A stretch of 64,000 nt of DNA from Magnetospirillum sp. XM-1 (GTDB taxonomy: Bacteria; Pseudomonadota; Alphaproteobacteria; Rhodospirillales; Magnetospirillaceae), in NCBI RefSeq assembly GCF_001511835.1, contig NZ_LN997848.1:4699501-4763500 (forward strand), read 5' to 3'. Made by a program: the position numbers and the translations under genes. The notes under the pieces were generated by a model, which saw nothing but the letters and a program-made list of their open reading frames with translations, was not told the origin of the DNA and did not search any database. Positions 1 to 9,657 of this stretch are shown one piece after another. Within the stretch, counting starts at the first letter, position 1; every line of letters starts with the position of its first letter.

Positions 1-87
1 TGCTATCCATGCCTAAGCCTAACATTCCCCTAACAATGGTCTGTTCTAATGCGAACGGATAGGGTGCGCCGGGCTCAGGAGGATGTG

Positions 88-1059
88 ATGGGAGCTGTGA
101 AAATCCCTGCGACCGATGATATCGGCCCGTCGTTGAGGTCCACCGTTCTCGTCGCGGGCAGCCCGCTTGCAGCCGAAGTCATCCGGGGGCACGGACTGAC
201 GGTCATCGAGGTGTCCACCGTGCAGGAGGCCATGGCCGCCCTGTGGGCCGACCCCATCATCACCGCTGTTATTTCCGCCAGATCCTTGCCGGGAGGAGGC
301 GGTGAACGTCTGGCCGCCATGGCCACCGCCGCCTTGGGAAGAAAAATAGACGTGGTTGTAATGCCCTCCGCCGGTTCCGCCCATGAAGACCCGTCGGGCA
401 CCTTGGCGTCGCTTCTGCCAAGAATGTCGATGACCAGACAACCTCCACCCTCCACGGAGTTGGACAGTCTGTTCGAGTGTCTGGCTGTAGCTGCCGAACA
501 CAAGGACAACGAAACAGGTCAGCATAATCGGCGACTGGGGCGCTATGCCGGCTTGCTTGCCCGGACCATAGGGTGGTCGCATCAACGTTGCCGTATCATT
601 GAACTGGCGGCGTCACTGCACGACATTGGAAAAATCGGTATTCCGGACAGCATCCTATTTAAGCCGTCCCCCCTGACGATCGAGGAACGAGCCCAGATGG
701 AACACCACACCATTGCCGGGCATCAGATTCTATCGGCGGCCACATCGCCGGTCCTTGCCTGTGCAGCGAATATTGCCCGCCATCATCATGAGCGCTGGAG
801 CGGTGGCGGCTATCCCTTCGGACTGCACGGCGCCGCCATTCCGCTGGAGGCCCGGATCGTCAGTCTCTGCGATGTCTATGACGCACTTCGTTCGGAACGC
901 CCCTATAAAGCCGGCCTCTCACACCAAGACGCGGCAAGAGTTCTGCTGGAAGGGGACGAGCGGACATCGCCAGATCACTTCGACCCCCATGTATTGGCGG
1001 CATTCCGACAGATACAGAAGAAATTTGACGACACATTCACCCTTCTGACAGGAGAGTGA
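88..1059 (+). CDS. HD-GYP domain protein with degenerate receiver
   Basis: Probable cyclic-di-GMP phosphodiesterase of 323 aa. An AGGAGG at 77-82 sits five bases before ATG 88, so this start is preferred to the in-frame ATG at 49. Residues 18-115 have the outline of a response-regulator receiver, but the segment where the phospho-Asp is expected reads ISARSL, so phosphorylation looks unlikely. The HD-GYP domain follows (about 125-315): H146 in NETGQH, the H178-D179 pair in HDIGKIGIPD, H206-H207, the HHH at 232-234, GYP at 241-243 and D262. These are the metal ligands and the family signature. The stop is 3 bases from the start of the hybrid kinase downstream, so the two are probably co-transcribed and signal together. 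The window starts too close upstream to judge the promoter. Catalytic activity is inferred from the intact motifs. Confidence 0.88.
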   Translation: MGAVKIPATDDIGPSLRSTVLVAGSPLAAEVIRGHGLTVIEVSTVQEAMAALWADPIITAVISARSLPGGGGERLAAMATAALGRKIDVVVMPSAGSAHEDPSGTLASLLPRMSMTRQPPPSTELDSLFECLAVAAEHKDNETGQHNRRLGRYAGLLARTIGWSHQRCRIIELAASLHDIGKIGIPDSILFKPSPLTIEERAQMEHHTIAGHQILSAATSPVLACAANIARHHHERWSGGGYPFGLHGAAIPLEARIVSLCDVYDALRSERPYKAGLSHQDAARVLLEGDERTSPDHFDPHVLAAFRQIQKKFDDTFTLLTGE

Positions 1060-1062
1060 GCC

Positions 1063-4000
1063 ATGCATCTTCCCCCCCGACCGGAACAGCGCGTCGGCGA
1101 AGGTCGCCGTCGATGGGCGGTTTACAGCCTTATTCCGATGGCGGTTCTGGTATGGAGCATTATCGGGGCGGTGCTTCTCTGGTCTCAGGAAAGAGATGCC
1201 GAGCGCCTGCGCGAGAAGAAGGCATTCTCCCATCAGTCGGAACGAATTCAATCAATGATTGAGGTGCAGATCAAGCGTGTTGAAGATCTTTTACGTGCAG
1301 CAATGGCAGAATTCAGCGCCCCACAGGGAATATCGAGAATACGCTGGGAGCATTTCGTAAAAAAAATAGAAGTTGATAGGAATTATACCGGCATCATTGG
1401 CATAGGATATGTTGCCTACGTAAGACGAGGAGAGTTATCACTGTTTATGGAAGAGCGGAGAATGGAAAGCCATGACTTCAATGTATATCCTTCTGATGAC
1501 ATAGAAGATCATATGATAAATACATATCTTGAGCCATCAGCTCCCCTGGCCAAAGCTATCGGCTACGACGTGGGCAGTGAACCGGCTCGGCGACAGACCT
1601 TGGAGCGGGCCCGCGATGAAGGGCGGCTGGCCATAAGTCCCAAGCTTGATCTGCTCACCGCCGGAAACGTTCTCCTATACCTTCCCATATACCGGCACGA
1701 TGCATCCGTCCACACGGTAGAGGCGCGTCGTGCCGCCATACAGGGATGGGCTGTGGCATCCTTGGTGGTTGCCGATCTGCTGGCCGGCATCGTCAGATCA
1801 AATGAAAATCTTGATGTGGAACTGTTCGATGGCGAACCGTCATTGAACACATTACTGCTGGATTCTGATCAGAACCCAGCGGGGATCTCAGCGATAGCCC
1901 AGTATCCTGACGCCATTTGGTCAAACTTGCGAGTTGGAGGGCAAACATGGCGCCTCTACATCGCCAATACGACGCCATCCCGACCTGTATTTGGGCGCTC
2001 CGGGATCGTTCTGGCTGCTGGATCAGTCGTCGCATTGGTGCTGTGGGGGATCAGCCAGTTTCTTACATCCCGTTACATGTTCATGGCACGTCAAGCTACG
2101 GAGTTGGCCAATTCGCTGAAGCAAAAGGAAGAGCGGCTACGCCTAGTTCTAGAATACAGCAATGATGCTTTTTGGGATTGGGACGTGGAGAGTGATACGG
2201 CATTCTACGCAAACCATATCCACAAAATGTTGGGATATTCCGACGAAAAAATTTCGTCGAATTCCGAAGGATTGAGACAGCTGATGCATCCTAGTGACTT
2301 GGCAGAGGTCCGAAAGCGCTTTATTGGCCTGCTCAAATCCGGAGGCAACCGCATTGATCATGAGTATCGGCTCAAATTGAAGAATGGCACATGGCGGTGG
2401 TTCCGCGAAACCGCCGCTATTGTTGAAAGATCAGGTGGACGCGTCACCCGCATGGTAGGGACCGTTACTGACATCAGCACCCGTCGCCAGGCTGAGGACT
2501 TTCTGCAGCTGCTGTCAACAGTTGTCGAGCAGAGTCCTTTCGCTGTTGTGATAACCGATGCCGCAGGACGAATCGAGTACGTCAATCATCACTTCGTATC
2601 CTTGACCGGGTACACCAGTGACGAGGTTCTAGGGCAAACCCCTGCCCTGATCAAATCGGGACTCACTCCTCCGGAAGTCTATAAGGCTCTGTGGTCCGCC
2701 ATCGAATCAGGACGGGAGTGGCGAGGTGAACTCTTGAACCGCAAGAAAGATGGAGACCTATACTGGGAGGATACGACGATCACCCCGGTCATGAATCGGG
2801 AAGGCGTCACGTTCTATGTCGCGGTCAAGGAGGATGTTACCGAACGCAAACGCCTTAAGCAGGAACTGCAGGAACAAGCAAAGCTGCCGGGCCAGAGTCC
2901 TGATCCCATCCTGCGGATTGCTCGCGACGGGGTGATTCTTTACGCGAATCCGGCGGGGCAGGAGTTGCTCTCCCACCATCCCGGCATCTCTACGGAATGG
3001 CGGGTTACGCTGATCTCCTGCCTTTATGGGCAACTCAGCAAAGAATTGGAACTATCTCTGGGGGAGCGGACATACAGCTTTCTATTCGTTCCCATTCATT
3101 CTGCAGACTATGTCAATGTCTATGGCCGCGACATCACTAAGCGCCATGCCGCCGAGGAACGTTTACGCCAAGGCCAGAAACTGGAAGCCATCGGTACCCT
3201 GGCCGGGGGAATTGCTCATGACTTCAACAATATCCTGACCAGCATACTTGGTTATAATAATTTGATCTTTGGCGACGTTGACGACAGAGAGGCCTTGGCC
3301 GACGATGTAAGGCAAATTCATACGGCGGCAACCCGCGCCAAGGATCTTGTCCGCCAAATTCTCACGTTCAGCCGGACAACCCAGGGCACCAAGGACTCGA
3401 TCAACCTCTGCGCTGCCATTGAAGAAACATTACCGCTGATCCGCGCCGCGACGCCTAAAACTGCAGAGATTAAAGTAAGTCTGATACCGCGGGATGCCGT
3501 CATCCTTGGTACTATAGTACAGATTCACCAAATTCTGCTGAATCTCTGCGGCAACGCGGTTGACGCTCTGATCGCCAGCAGGGGCGTTGTTGATATTAAG
3601 CTGGAAAGAATTCGACCGGGCTGGGTCCGCCTATCCGTATCCGATAATGGAAATGGAATACCCGATTCAATTCGATCCAGGATATTCGATCCATTCTTTA
3701 CCACCAAGCCCACGGGCAAAGGGACAGGATTGGGCCTGTCGGTCGTCCATGGCATTGTCGAGGATTATGGTGGTCGGATCTCCGTGGAGGCGATTGCCGA
3801 AGGTGGGACCCGCTTCATTATTGATTTTCCTGAAACTGACCAGAAGTTGTCAGTCTCAACCGACCATCTGGCGGATGAAATCCCTCCCGCTGGATGCCTG
3901 GGCTCGATTCTCGTCGTGGATGATGAAATAGCCATCGCCGAAATGTTGGAGCGCTTCCTGCAGCGGCAAGGTCATACAGTGCGGGCGCTGTCGGTAGGGC

Positions 4001-4314
4001 AGATAGCTATGGATATTATCCAGGGCGGCGAAAAATACGACGTGGTCATTACCGACCAGATGATGCCGGCAGTAACCGGCGTTGACATTGCCAATGCAGT
4101 TCGTGTCCATAGCCCGGAGACATCCGTAATTCTCTGCAGTGGTCGTGATGATCAGGTTACTCCTGAGATGTGCCAAGCTGCCGCTATCGCCGCCTTCCTC
4201 GTCAAGCCATTGAACATGATCGAACTGATCGACACATTGGACCGGTTGCTAGCGGGTCGGACGCATCAATCCTTTTCGGAGCCATGGCGTTCGTTGGGCG
4301 GCGTGAAGACGTAG
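1063..4314 (+). CDS. CHASE-PAS hybrid histidine kinase with receiver
   Basis: Membrane hybrid sensor kinase of 1083 aa. Order seen: TM helix (about 22-44), periplasmic CHASE-like sensor (about 60-300, with the [11 protein letters not shown] and LLYLPIYR signatures), second TM helix (about 312-335), PAS 1 (about 350-475), PAS 2 (about 485-605), a weaker PAS-like stretch (about 607-695), HisKA with the phospho-acceptor in GGIAHDFNN, HATPase_c with N-box [18 protein letters not shown] and GKGTGLGLS, then a C-terminal receiver (about 955-1075) with LVVDDE, the phospho-Asp in ITDQMMP and Lys in LVKPLN. The HisKA type ([11 protein letters not shown]) is that of NtrB-like and hybrid kinases. It follows the HD-GYP gene by 3 bases, and AGGAG precedes the ATG. 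The last 49 bases overlap the convergent response-regulator gene. The ligand is unknown. The middle part is clearly more AT-rich than the chromosome to the right. Confidence 0.92.
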   Translation: MHLPPRPEQRVGEGRRRWAVYSLIPMAVLVWSIIGAVLLWSQERDAERLREKKAFSHQSERIQSMIEVQIKRVEDLLRAAMAEFSAPQGISRIRWEHFVKKIEVDRNYTGIIGIGYVAYVRRGELSLFMEERRMESHDFNVYPSDDIEDHMINTYLEPSAPLAKAIGYDVGSEPARRQTLERARDEGRLAISPKLDLLTAGNVLLYLPIYRHDASVHTVEARRAAIQGWAVASLVVADLLAGIVRSNENLDVELFDGEPSLNTLLLDSDQNPAGISAIAQYPDAIWSNLRVGGQTWRLYIANTTPSRPVFGRSGIVLAAGSVVALVLWGISQFLTSRYMFMARQATELANSLKQKEERLRLVLEYSNDAFWDWDVESDTAFYANHIHKMLGYSDEKISSNSEGLRQLMHPSDLAEVRKRFIGLLKSGGNRIDHEYRLKLKNGTWRWFRETAAIVERSGGRVTRMVGTVTDISTRRQAEDFLQLLSTVVEQSPFAVVITDAAGRIEYVNHHFVSLTGYTSDEVLGQTPALIKSGLTPPEVYKALWSAIESGREWRGELLNRKKDGDLYWEDTTITPVMNREGVTFYVAVKEDVTERKRLKQELQEQAKLPGQSPDPILRIARDGVILYANPAGQELLSHHPGISTEWRVTLISCLYGQLSKELELSLGERTYSFLFVPIHSADYVNVYGRDITKRHAAEERLRQGQKLEAIGTLAGGIAHDFNNILTSILGYNNLIFGDVDDREALADDVRQIHTAATRAKDLVRQILTFSRTTQGTKDSINLCAAIEETLPLIRAATPKTAEIKVSLIPRDAVILGTIVQIHQILLNLCGNAVDALIASRGVVDIKLERIRPGWVRLSVSDNGNGIPDSIRSRIFDPFFTTKPTGKGTGLGLSVVHGIVEDYGGRISVEAIAEGGTRFIIDFPETDQKLSVSTDHLADEIPPAGCLGSILVVDDEIAIAEMLERFLQRQGHTVRALSVGQIAMDIIQGGEKYDVVITDQMMPAVTGVDIANAVRVHSPETSVILCSGRDDQVTPEMCQAAAIAAFLVKPLNMIELIDTLDRLLAGRTHQSFSEPWRSLGGVKT

Positions 4315-4976
4315 CCGATGCTGCGAACCGAAGAGATCATTCCTTCATTCAAGCCACATTCGCGCAACTTGGCGCGCAGACAATGGACATGATAGTCGAT
4401 GGTTCGTTCGGTCGTGTTCTCCCCTGCCTCCAAGCGATCCAGGAGCCATTCGCGCGTCGCGGCCCGCTTCGGCCGCTCCACGAGAGCGATGAGGAGGAGC
4501 AGTTCCGACTTGGTCAATTTCACCGTGACATCGCCATTGACCAGGGCGCAGAGATCCGGATCGATCTCCCAGGGGCCAATCATCTGAATTACCTTTCTCG
4601 GTACAGCGGCAATGCCGTCAAGACGCCGCAGCAGACTGCGGACGCGGGAACTTAGCTCGTCCATGTCGAACGGCTTCGGGATGTAGTCGTCTGCGCCGCT
4701 GTCCAATCCCGCGATACGATCGCTGACCTCGGCCCTACCGGTGACGATGATGATCCCAACCCCAGGGCAATGGGAACGAATCCACTGGCCCAATTCCAAC
4801 CCATCCCCGCCTGGCAGTCCGCGATCGAGCAAAACCAAACGAGGCATGGCAGCCTTGATGGCTGCACGCGCCTCGACCGCGGACCCCACCGCAATCACCT
4901 CATATTCGTCACGCCGCAGAATCTTGGAAATTAGACTACGGACCTGCGCATCGTCTTCTACTATGAGAATAGGCAA
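4266..4976 (-). CDS. OmpR-family response regulator
   Basis: Two-component DNA-binding regulator of 236 aa. The receiver opens at once with PILIVEDD, has the phospho-Asp in LVLLDRGLPGGDGL and Lys in IPKPFD. The C-terminal half is a winged-helix Trans_reg_C domain (KLTKSELLLLIALV, TERTIDYHVHCLRAKL). Start choice: TTG 4976 lies five bases after GGGGAGG, while the longer frame opens at ATG 5018 behind a weak AGAAG and would only add 14 residues. The gene is convergent with the hybrid kinase and their 3' ends overlap by 49 bases. The two may form a signalling pair, but the kinase carries its own receiver, so the partner could lie elsewhere. A hairpin at 5039-5063 lies just upstream. Confidence 0.9.
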   Translation of the reverse strand: MPILIVEDDAQVRSLISKILRRDEYEVIAVGSAVEARAAIKAAMPRLVLLDRGLPGGDGLELGQWIRSHCPGVGIIIVTGRAEVSDRIAGLDSGADDYIPKPFDMDELSSRVRSLLRRLDGIAAVPRKVIQMIGPWEIDPDLCALVNGDVTVKLTKSELLLLIALVERPKRAATREWLLDRLEAGENTTERTIDYHVHCLRAKLRECGLNEGMISSVRSIGYVFTPPNERHGSEKD

Positions 4977-5038
4977 TTTTGCCTCCCCTGCCCCACTGAA
5001 GTTGTATACCGGATACATCTTCTGGAAAAGAACAAGAT

Positions 5039-5063
5039 TGACAGCCCGATCAAGAGGCTGTCA
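5039..5063 (-). terminator. Inverted repeat between orphan gene and regulator
   Basis: Perfect 8-base arms TGACAGCC and GGCTGTCA with a 9-base loop. Read on the minus strand it is followed by a T-rich run (ATCTTGTTCTTTT). It may terminate the integrase transcript coming from the right. Because it also lies just ahead of the regulator start, an operator or attenuator role is possible. Confidence 0.45.
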
Positions 5064-5134
5064 CCTGGGTGGGAGAGGGGGGGGGGCAGAGTTTGATGCC
5101 GTCTCTGTACAACCCCGGGCACACTCTAGCGACA

Positions 5135-5632
5135 TCAATAACGGCTGATCGATACGCTCCAATGAAGGCCGAGCGTGGTCCAACGCTGATCACCCATAAA
5201 GAACGACCAGACCCCAAGGTGCTCATAGCTTTCATCGGGTGATTGGCGATCAATCTCCAGGCGGCAGGCAAGATCTTGGAAATCCACCCCTGTGGTTTCC
5301 CGGCCAGGTGCGTGACAGCACGAACACCGCCCAACCGGCACATGGGATGTAGCGGCCTCGAGCAGATAGAGCAGTTCGTGGATGTCGCAACCCGGACGAA
5401 CTCTTGATCTCAGGGATGCTGGGATGAGGTGGTAGCCGAGGTAAACCGCGTCATGCAGGCACGGTTCCTGACAAGGGGTTCTGATTATCGAAGCCACCAC
5501 TCCAGAAAACCCAGAGGGTATGGGGGGCATCTGGGACGGTAAAGGCAGCGTGATCTGGCCAAGAATATCTTCGATGGTCACATCGGCTGGAAGCCGCCCG
5601 GTAAGCGGCATAATTGGTTGATTGGAATCCAT
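5135..5632 (-). CDS. Orphan Cys-containing protein downstream of integrase
   Basis: Hypothetical protein of 165 aa; I do not recognise a family. There is no signal peptide or membrane segment. Cysteines occur as CQEPC, a single Cys in PGCDIHE and CSCC in the sequence VGRCSCCHAPG, with nearby His, so a metal site is possible but not shown. The C-terminus is rich in aromatics (HLGVWSFFMGDQRW). An AAGGAGG Shine-Dalgarno lies four bases before the ATG, which supports real translation, and it forms half of a perfect 14-base palindrome. It starts 21 bases after the integrase stop on the same strand, so the two probably share a transcript. It could be an excision or control partner of the integrase or simply cargo. 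Confidence 0.6.
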   Translation of the reverse strand: MDSNQPIMPLTGRLPADVTIEDILGQITLPLPSQMPPIPSGFSGVVASIIRTPCQEPCLHDAVYLGYHLIPASLRSRVRPGCDIHELLYLLEAATSHVPVGRCSCCHAPGRETTGVDFQDLACRLEIDRQSPDESYEHLGVWSFFMGDQRWTTLGLHWSVSISRY

Positions 5633-5636
5633 GGGG

Positions 5637-5650
5637 CCTCCTTAAGGAGG
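5637..5650. promoter_or_regulatory. Palindrome enclosing the Shine-Dalgarno of the orphan gene
   Basis: CCTCCTTAAGGAGG is a perfect 14-base palindrome between the integrase stop and the orphan ATG (minus strand). One half is the Shine-Dalgarno of the orphan gene. In RNA two copies could pair with each other, or the site could be a dimeric protein-binding site. No regulator is known. Confidence 0.4.
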
Positions 5651-5653
5651 TAT

Positions 5654-6877
5654 TTATCCAGATACACCTTGGGAAGAATCTCTGATACCGGCAATCCCTT
5701 CTGAGATTTTTTGATTTGTCTTTTGCTTATTTTCTTTCTTCTGTCTGTTATAATATTTGTCCGTTAAGGCCACGGTGCTGTGCCCAACTGCCTTCGACAC
5801 GTCATTGACCGATAGGTTCATTTCATCCGTGCCAAATGAGATATATGACCGGCGAAGATCATGTATCCAGACGGTCTGATCCTTATTCTGGGAATGAAGA
5901 CTGGCTGCCTTCCTGATTTCGGCCCATACCACATCGATAGATGTCAGCGGCTTACCCTTGTCCCGATATGACGGGAACAGGTAATCACTTTCCGAATCTG
6001 TAATTCGTTCCAACAAATTTTTCACGGGCTCTGTTATGTCTACTTCTTTTAATCGCGACTTGCCGCTTCGTGAATGACCTTTGTCCTTGACGCGAATCAC
6101 TCCGGCTTCCATGTCGATGGCTGATTTCATGATCCCGAGGGCTTCGCTTTTTCGGATGCCCGTCAGGACGATGAATTCGATGGCCCACACGCTGTATTTG
6201 TAGACCCTTGGGCGGCGGAAATGTCCGTCAATCGCGGCCCAAAGTGCCCGGTATTCATCGATGGACAGGATGCGCTGCCGCTCTTCCGAGCCATTGAACT
6301 CGATCTTCAACGATGGACACGGTAGATCATCAATAATGTCGGGGATGCACCAGCGCCACATGGCGGTGAGGTACTTCACCACGTTATCTGCCTGAGCTGG
6401 CTTTCCCTCTTTCGTGAGTTTGGCGTGGTAATCCCTGATGTCCTTGTGCGTCAACTCCTGATACGGCGAGTTGCCGAACCGGGGCTTGATATATCGCCGA
6501 TGGAGTGATCTCAGGTTCGCCAGAGTGCTGGTTTCCCGCGCCTCGATCCGTCCGGCGATGTATTTGTCCATGAGTTGGTCGATTGTCAGAAGTGCGACCT
6601 TCCGTCGCGTATCGATCTCCTCGCCCAACACGTTGCGGCACAGGATTTCCCGCGCCTTCTCTTTCGCCTGTTCGAAGTGGACGACACGCGAATCCCCCAG
6701 GGTCATGAACCGCGTACGGCGGTACTTATCTCGGAACTGGACCATGTAGGTCTTCTTGCCGGACGGCCAGACACGAACCCCGAAGCCGGGAAGGTTGGCA
6801 TCCCATACGCGAATGGACGTTGCGCCCGAGGAAACAAGACTCTTGACGGCGGTGGCGGTTAATTTGATGGTCGGCAT
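5654..6877 (-). CDS. Tyrosine recombinase (prophage/island integrase)
   Basis: Site-specific integrase of 407 aa, the usual size for P4-type island integrases. N-terminal arm-binding region of the DUF4102 kind (LTATAVKSL, then FGVRVWPSGKKTYMVQFR), SAM-like core-binding region about 95-195, catalytic domain about 205-380. Catalytic residues are visible: R242 in TGIRKSEA, H339 and R342 in HDLRR, H366 in GHST, and the nucleophile Tyr at 375 or 376 in KYYNR. The start is taken at ATG 6877 (MPTIKL), which is preceded by a GGAG. The frame stays open 64 codons further upstream, but that part has no family character. The gene marks the element that contains the AT-rich genes to its left. All key residues are present, so it may be active. 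Confidence 0.93.
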   Translation of the reverse strand: MPTIKLTATAVKSLVSSGATSIRVWDANLPGFGVRVWPSGKKTYMVQFRDKYRRTRFMTLGDSRVVHFEQAKEKAREILCRNVLGEEIDTRRKVALLTIDQLMDKYIAGRIEARETSTLANLRSLHRRYIKPRFGNSPYQELTHKDIRDYHAKLTKEGKPAQADNVVKYLTAMWRWCIPDIIDDLPCPSLKIEFNGSEERQRILSIDEYRALWAAIDGHFRRPRVYKYSVWAIEFIVLTGIRKSEALGIMKSAIDMEAGVIRVKDKGHSRSGKSRLKEVDITEPVKNLLERITDSESDYLFPSYRDKGKPLTSIDVVWAEIRKAASLHSQNKDQTVWIHDLRRSYISFGTDEMNLSVNDVSKAVGHSTVALTDKYYNRQKKENKQKTNQKISEGIAGIRDSSQGVSG

Positions 6878-7277
6878 ATCGGTTTCTCCGTTGCCGATAT
6901 AGGGGCCACCCTTCGGACAGCAAGGAGTCAGAGGCAGAGTGGCGGTGTTTGAGAATTGTTGTCGGTTTGTTGCGCTTTTGCCCCAGTGAACAATCTCGTT
7001 CGAGGTCGCGAATCTATTGGATTTCAGGGTTTCTATGGTAAACTTGGCCGCACCATCTGCTACCATCAAGCCCGCCGGCGATCCCGGCGGGCTTGGTCGT
7101 TTCAGGCCGATCGCGCAATTTTATAACCCGGCCGAGACGCAGTGGTCATACCGCCATACCATTGCATTTCCTGTGGTTTTCCGAAATTTACCCCATCGGA
7201 GGCTTTGCGCGGCGCTCCCGAGCGGGTATGGTATCGCCCCCGTAGTGAAATAACGTTACGCCAAAGGTCTCCGTTCC
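6878..7277. other. Intergenic region, candidate attachment-site end
   Basis: 400 bases between the integrase start and malic enzyme. It holds a strong GC hairpin at 7068-7094. The base GGCCGCACCA at 7046-7055, just before that hairpin, resembles a tRNA 3' end, but no tRNA body folds upstream. In P4-type elements the attachment core usually lies on this side of the integrase. The second copy of any direct repeat is outside the window. No gene is seen. Confidence 0.3.
7068..7094. terminator. GC-rich hairpin at the element/chromosome boundary
   Basis: 11-base perfect arms (AAGCCCGCCGG and CCGGCGGGCTT) with a 5-base loop. No long T-run follows on either strand, so termination would be weak or bidirectional. 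It sits where base composition changes to the high-GC chromosome. Confidence 0.5.
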
Positions 7278-9566
7278 ATGAGCATGTCCGACGAGTTGCG
7301 CGACGCGGCGCTGGAATACCACCGCCTGCCCACCCCCGGTAAGATCAGCGTCACCCCCACCAAGCCGCTGGCCACCCAGCGCGACCTGGCGCTGGCCTAT
7401 TCCCCCGGCGTGGCCGCCGCCTGCGAACTGATCGTCGCCGACGAGGACAGCGCCGCCGACGTGACGGCCAGGGGCAATCTGGTGGCGGTGGTGACCAACG
7501 GCACCGCCGTGCTGGGCTTGGGCCCCATCGGCCCGCTGGCCGCCAAGCCGGTGATGGAGGGCAAGGGCGTCCTGTTCAAGAAATTCGCCGGCATCGACGT
7601 GTTCGACATGGAGCTGGCCGAGCTGGACCCCGACAAGCTGGTCGACATCATCGCCGCCATGGAGCCCACCTTCGGCGCCATCAACCTTGAAGACATCAAG
7701 GCGCCCGAGTGCTTCGAGGTGGAGCGCAAGCTGCAGGAACGGGTCAAGATCCCGGTGATGCACGACGACCAGCACGGCACCGCCATCGTGGTGGGCGCGG
7801 CCATGGTCAACGCGCTGCGCGTGGTGGGCAAGAATATCGGCGACGTCAAGCTGGTGGCCTCGGGCGCCGGGGCGGCGGCGCTGGCCTGTCTCAACCTGCT
7901 TTGCAAGCTGGGCGTCAAGCGCGAGAACGTCTGGGTCACCGACATCAAGGGGCTGGTCTACGAGGGCCGCACCGAACTGATGGACGAGTACAAGTCGATC
8001 TACGCCAAGAAGACCGACATGCGCACCCTGGCCGAGGTGATCGAGGGCGCCGACATCTTCCTCGGCCTGTCGGCGCCGCGCGTTCTGACCGGCGAGATGG
8101 TCGACAAGATGGGCCCCAAGCCCATCGTCTTCGCCCTGGCCAATCCCACCCCGGAAATCCTGCCCGACGAGGTCAAGGCGGTGCGTCCCGACGCCATCAT
8201 CGCCACCGGCCGCTCGGACTATCCCAATCAGGTCAACAACGTCCTGGTGTTCCCCTACATCTTCCGCGGCGCGCTGGACGTGGGCGCCACCGAGATCAAC
8301 GATTCCATGAAGCTGGCCTGCGTCTACGCGCTGGCCAACCTGGCCATGGCCGAATCGGACGAGCGGGTGCGCGCCGCCTACGGCACCGCGCCGCTCACCT
8401 TCGGGCCTGAATACCTGATCCCCAAGCCGTTCGATTCCCGCCTGATCCTGAAGATCGCCCCGGCGGTGGCCAAGGCGGCCATGGAATCCGGCGTGGCGCG
8501 GCGTCCGATCATCGATTTCGACGTCTACATGGACCGGCTGAACCAGTTCGTCTTCCGCTCCGGGCTGGTGATGAAGCCGGTGTTCGACCGGGCGCGCCAG
8601 GACATGCGCCGCGTCGTCTACACCGAGGGCGAGGGTCGGCGCGTGCTGCACGCCGTGCAGACCGTGGTGGACGAGGGACTGGCGCGGCCCGTCCTGATCG
8701 GGCGGCGCGAGGTGGTGGAGAAGCGCATCCAGGACCTGGACCTGCGCCTGCGCATCGACACCGATTTCGACCTGTGCGACCCCGAGGACGATCCGCGCTT
8801 CAACGAGTACTGGCGCCTGTACCACTCCATCATGGAGCGCCAGGGCGTCAGCCCCGAATACGCGCGGACCGTGGTGCGCACCCGCAACACGGTGATCGGC
8901 ACCCTGATGCTGAAGCGCCGGGAAGTGGACGCCATGATCTGCGGCACCATCGGCCGCTACGACAAGCACCTGTCGCACATCATGAACGTCATCGGCACCA
9001 GGGACGGCGTCAAGGTTCCGGCGGCCATGAACCTCTTGATCATGCCGGCCGGCACCTTCTTCATCTGCGACACCTACGTGACGCCCGAGCCTACCCCTGA
9101 GCAGATCTGCGACATGACGCTGCTGGCCTCGGAAGAGGTGCGGCGCTTCGGCATCGAGCCCAAGGTCGCCTTCCTGTCCCACGCCAATTTCGGCAACCGC
9201 TCCACCGCCTCGGCCCAGCGTCAGCGCGACGCCCTGGCCCTGCTGCGCGAAAAGGCCCCCTATCTGGAGGCCGAGGGCGAGATGCACGGCGACGCGGCCC
9301 TGTCCGAGGAAATCCGCACCCGCATCTTCCCCAATTCCAAGCTGAAGGGCGCGGCCAACCTGCTGGTCATGCCGACGCTGGACGCCGCCAACATCTCGTT
9401 CAACCTGCTGAAGGTGGCGGGCGATGCGCTCTCGGTGGGACCGATCCTGATGGGCATCGCCCAGCCGGCCCACATCCTCACCCCGTCGGCCACGGTGCGC
9501 AACATCGTCAACATCACCGCCCTGGCGGCGGTGGACGCCCAGATGTATGCGGGCCGCACCCGCTAG
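7278..9566 (+). CDS. maeB: NADP-type malic enzyme fused to phosphotransacetylase-like domain
   Basis: Bifunctional-type malic enzyme of 762 aa, the normal length for the MaeB family. It decarboxylates malate to pyruvate with NADP reduction. Residues about 1-430 are the malic enzyme part ([58 protein letters not shown], the Rossmann segment [16 protein letters not shown], and [12 protein letters not shown]). Residues about 430-760 resemble phosphate acetyltransferase and are usually regulatory rather than catalytic. The ATG at 7278 is used; a second in-frame ATG at 7284 is possible. It stands alone, with a strong terminator after it at 9597-9634. Codon use and GC are typical of the chromosome, in contrast to the block on the left. 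Confidence 0.96.
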   Translation: MSMSDELRDAALEYHRLPTPGKISVTPTKPLATQRDLALAYSPGVAAACELIVADEDSAADVTARGNLVAVVTNGTAVLGLGPIGPLAAKPVMEGKGVLFKKFAGIDVFDMELAELDPDKLVDIIAAMEPTFGAINLEDIKAPECFEVERKLQERVKIPVMHDDQHGTAIVVGAAMVNALRVVGKNIGDVKLVASGAGAAALACLNLLCKLGVKRENVWVTDIKGLVYEGRTELMDEYKSIYAKKTDMRTLAEVIEGADIFLGLSAPRVLTGEMVDKMGPKPIVFALANPTPEILPDEVKAVRPDAIIATGRSDYPNQVNNVLVFPYIFRGALDVGATEINDSMKLACVYALANLAMAESDERVRAAYGTAPLTFGPEYLIPKPFDSRLILKIAPAVAKAAMESGVARRPIIDFDVYMDRLNQFVFRSGLVMKPVFDRARQDMRRVVYTEGEGRRVLHAVQTVVDEGLARPVLIGRREVVEKRIQDLDLRLRIDTDFDLCDPEDDPRFNEYWRLYHSIMERQGVSPEYARTVVRTRNTVIGTLMLKRREVDAMICGTIGRYDKHLSHIMNVIGTRDGVKVPAAMNLLIMPAGTFFICDTYVTPEPTPEQICDMTLLASEEVRRFGIEPKVAFLSHANFGNRSTASAQRQRDALALLREKAPYLEAEGEMHGDAALSEEIRTRIFPNSKLKGAANLLVMPTLDAANISFNLLKVAGDALSVGPILMGIAQPAHILTPSATVRNIVNITALAAVDAQMYAGRTR

Positions 9567-9596
9567 GTCAGCATTCCATCAGGCAATCGTGAGATG

Positions 9597-9634
9597 ATGG
9601 CCCCGGACGCTTTCGCCCAAGCGTCCGGGGCCAT
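9597..9634 (+). terminator. Rho-independent terminator after maeB
   Basis: 16-base perfect stem (ATGGCCCCGGACGCTT paired with its complement) around a 6-base loop TCGCCC, followed by TCTCTTTC. It separates maeB from the secreted hydrolase. Confidence 0.85.
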
Positions 9635-9657
9635 TCTCTTTCGGACGGAGGGGCACC

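Noticed and set aside
6983..7058. Possible tRNA before the hairpin at 7068
   Set aside because: The string ends in GCACCA, but the D-arm and the T-arm are missing and no 5' acceptor strand pairs with it. At most it is a 3' remnant.
7188..9473. Antisense open frame of 761 codons over maeB
   Set aside because: It lies entirely antisense to a conserved gene, is rich in His, Gly, Gln and Arg as GC-frame shadows are, and shows no domain.
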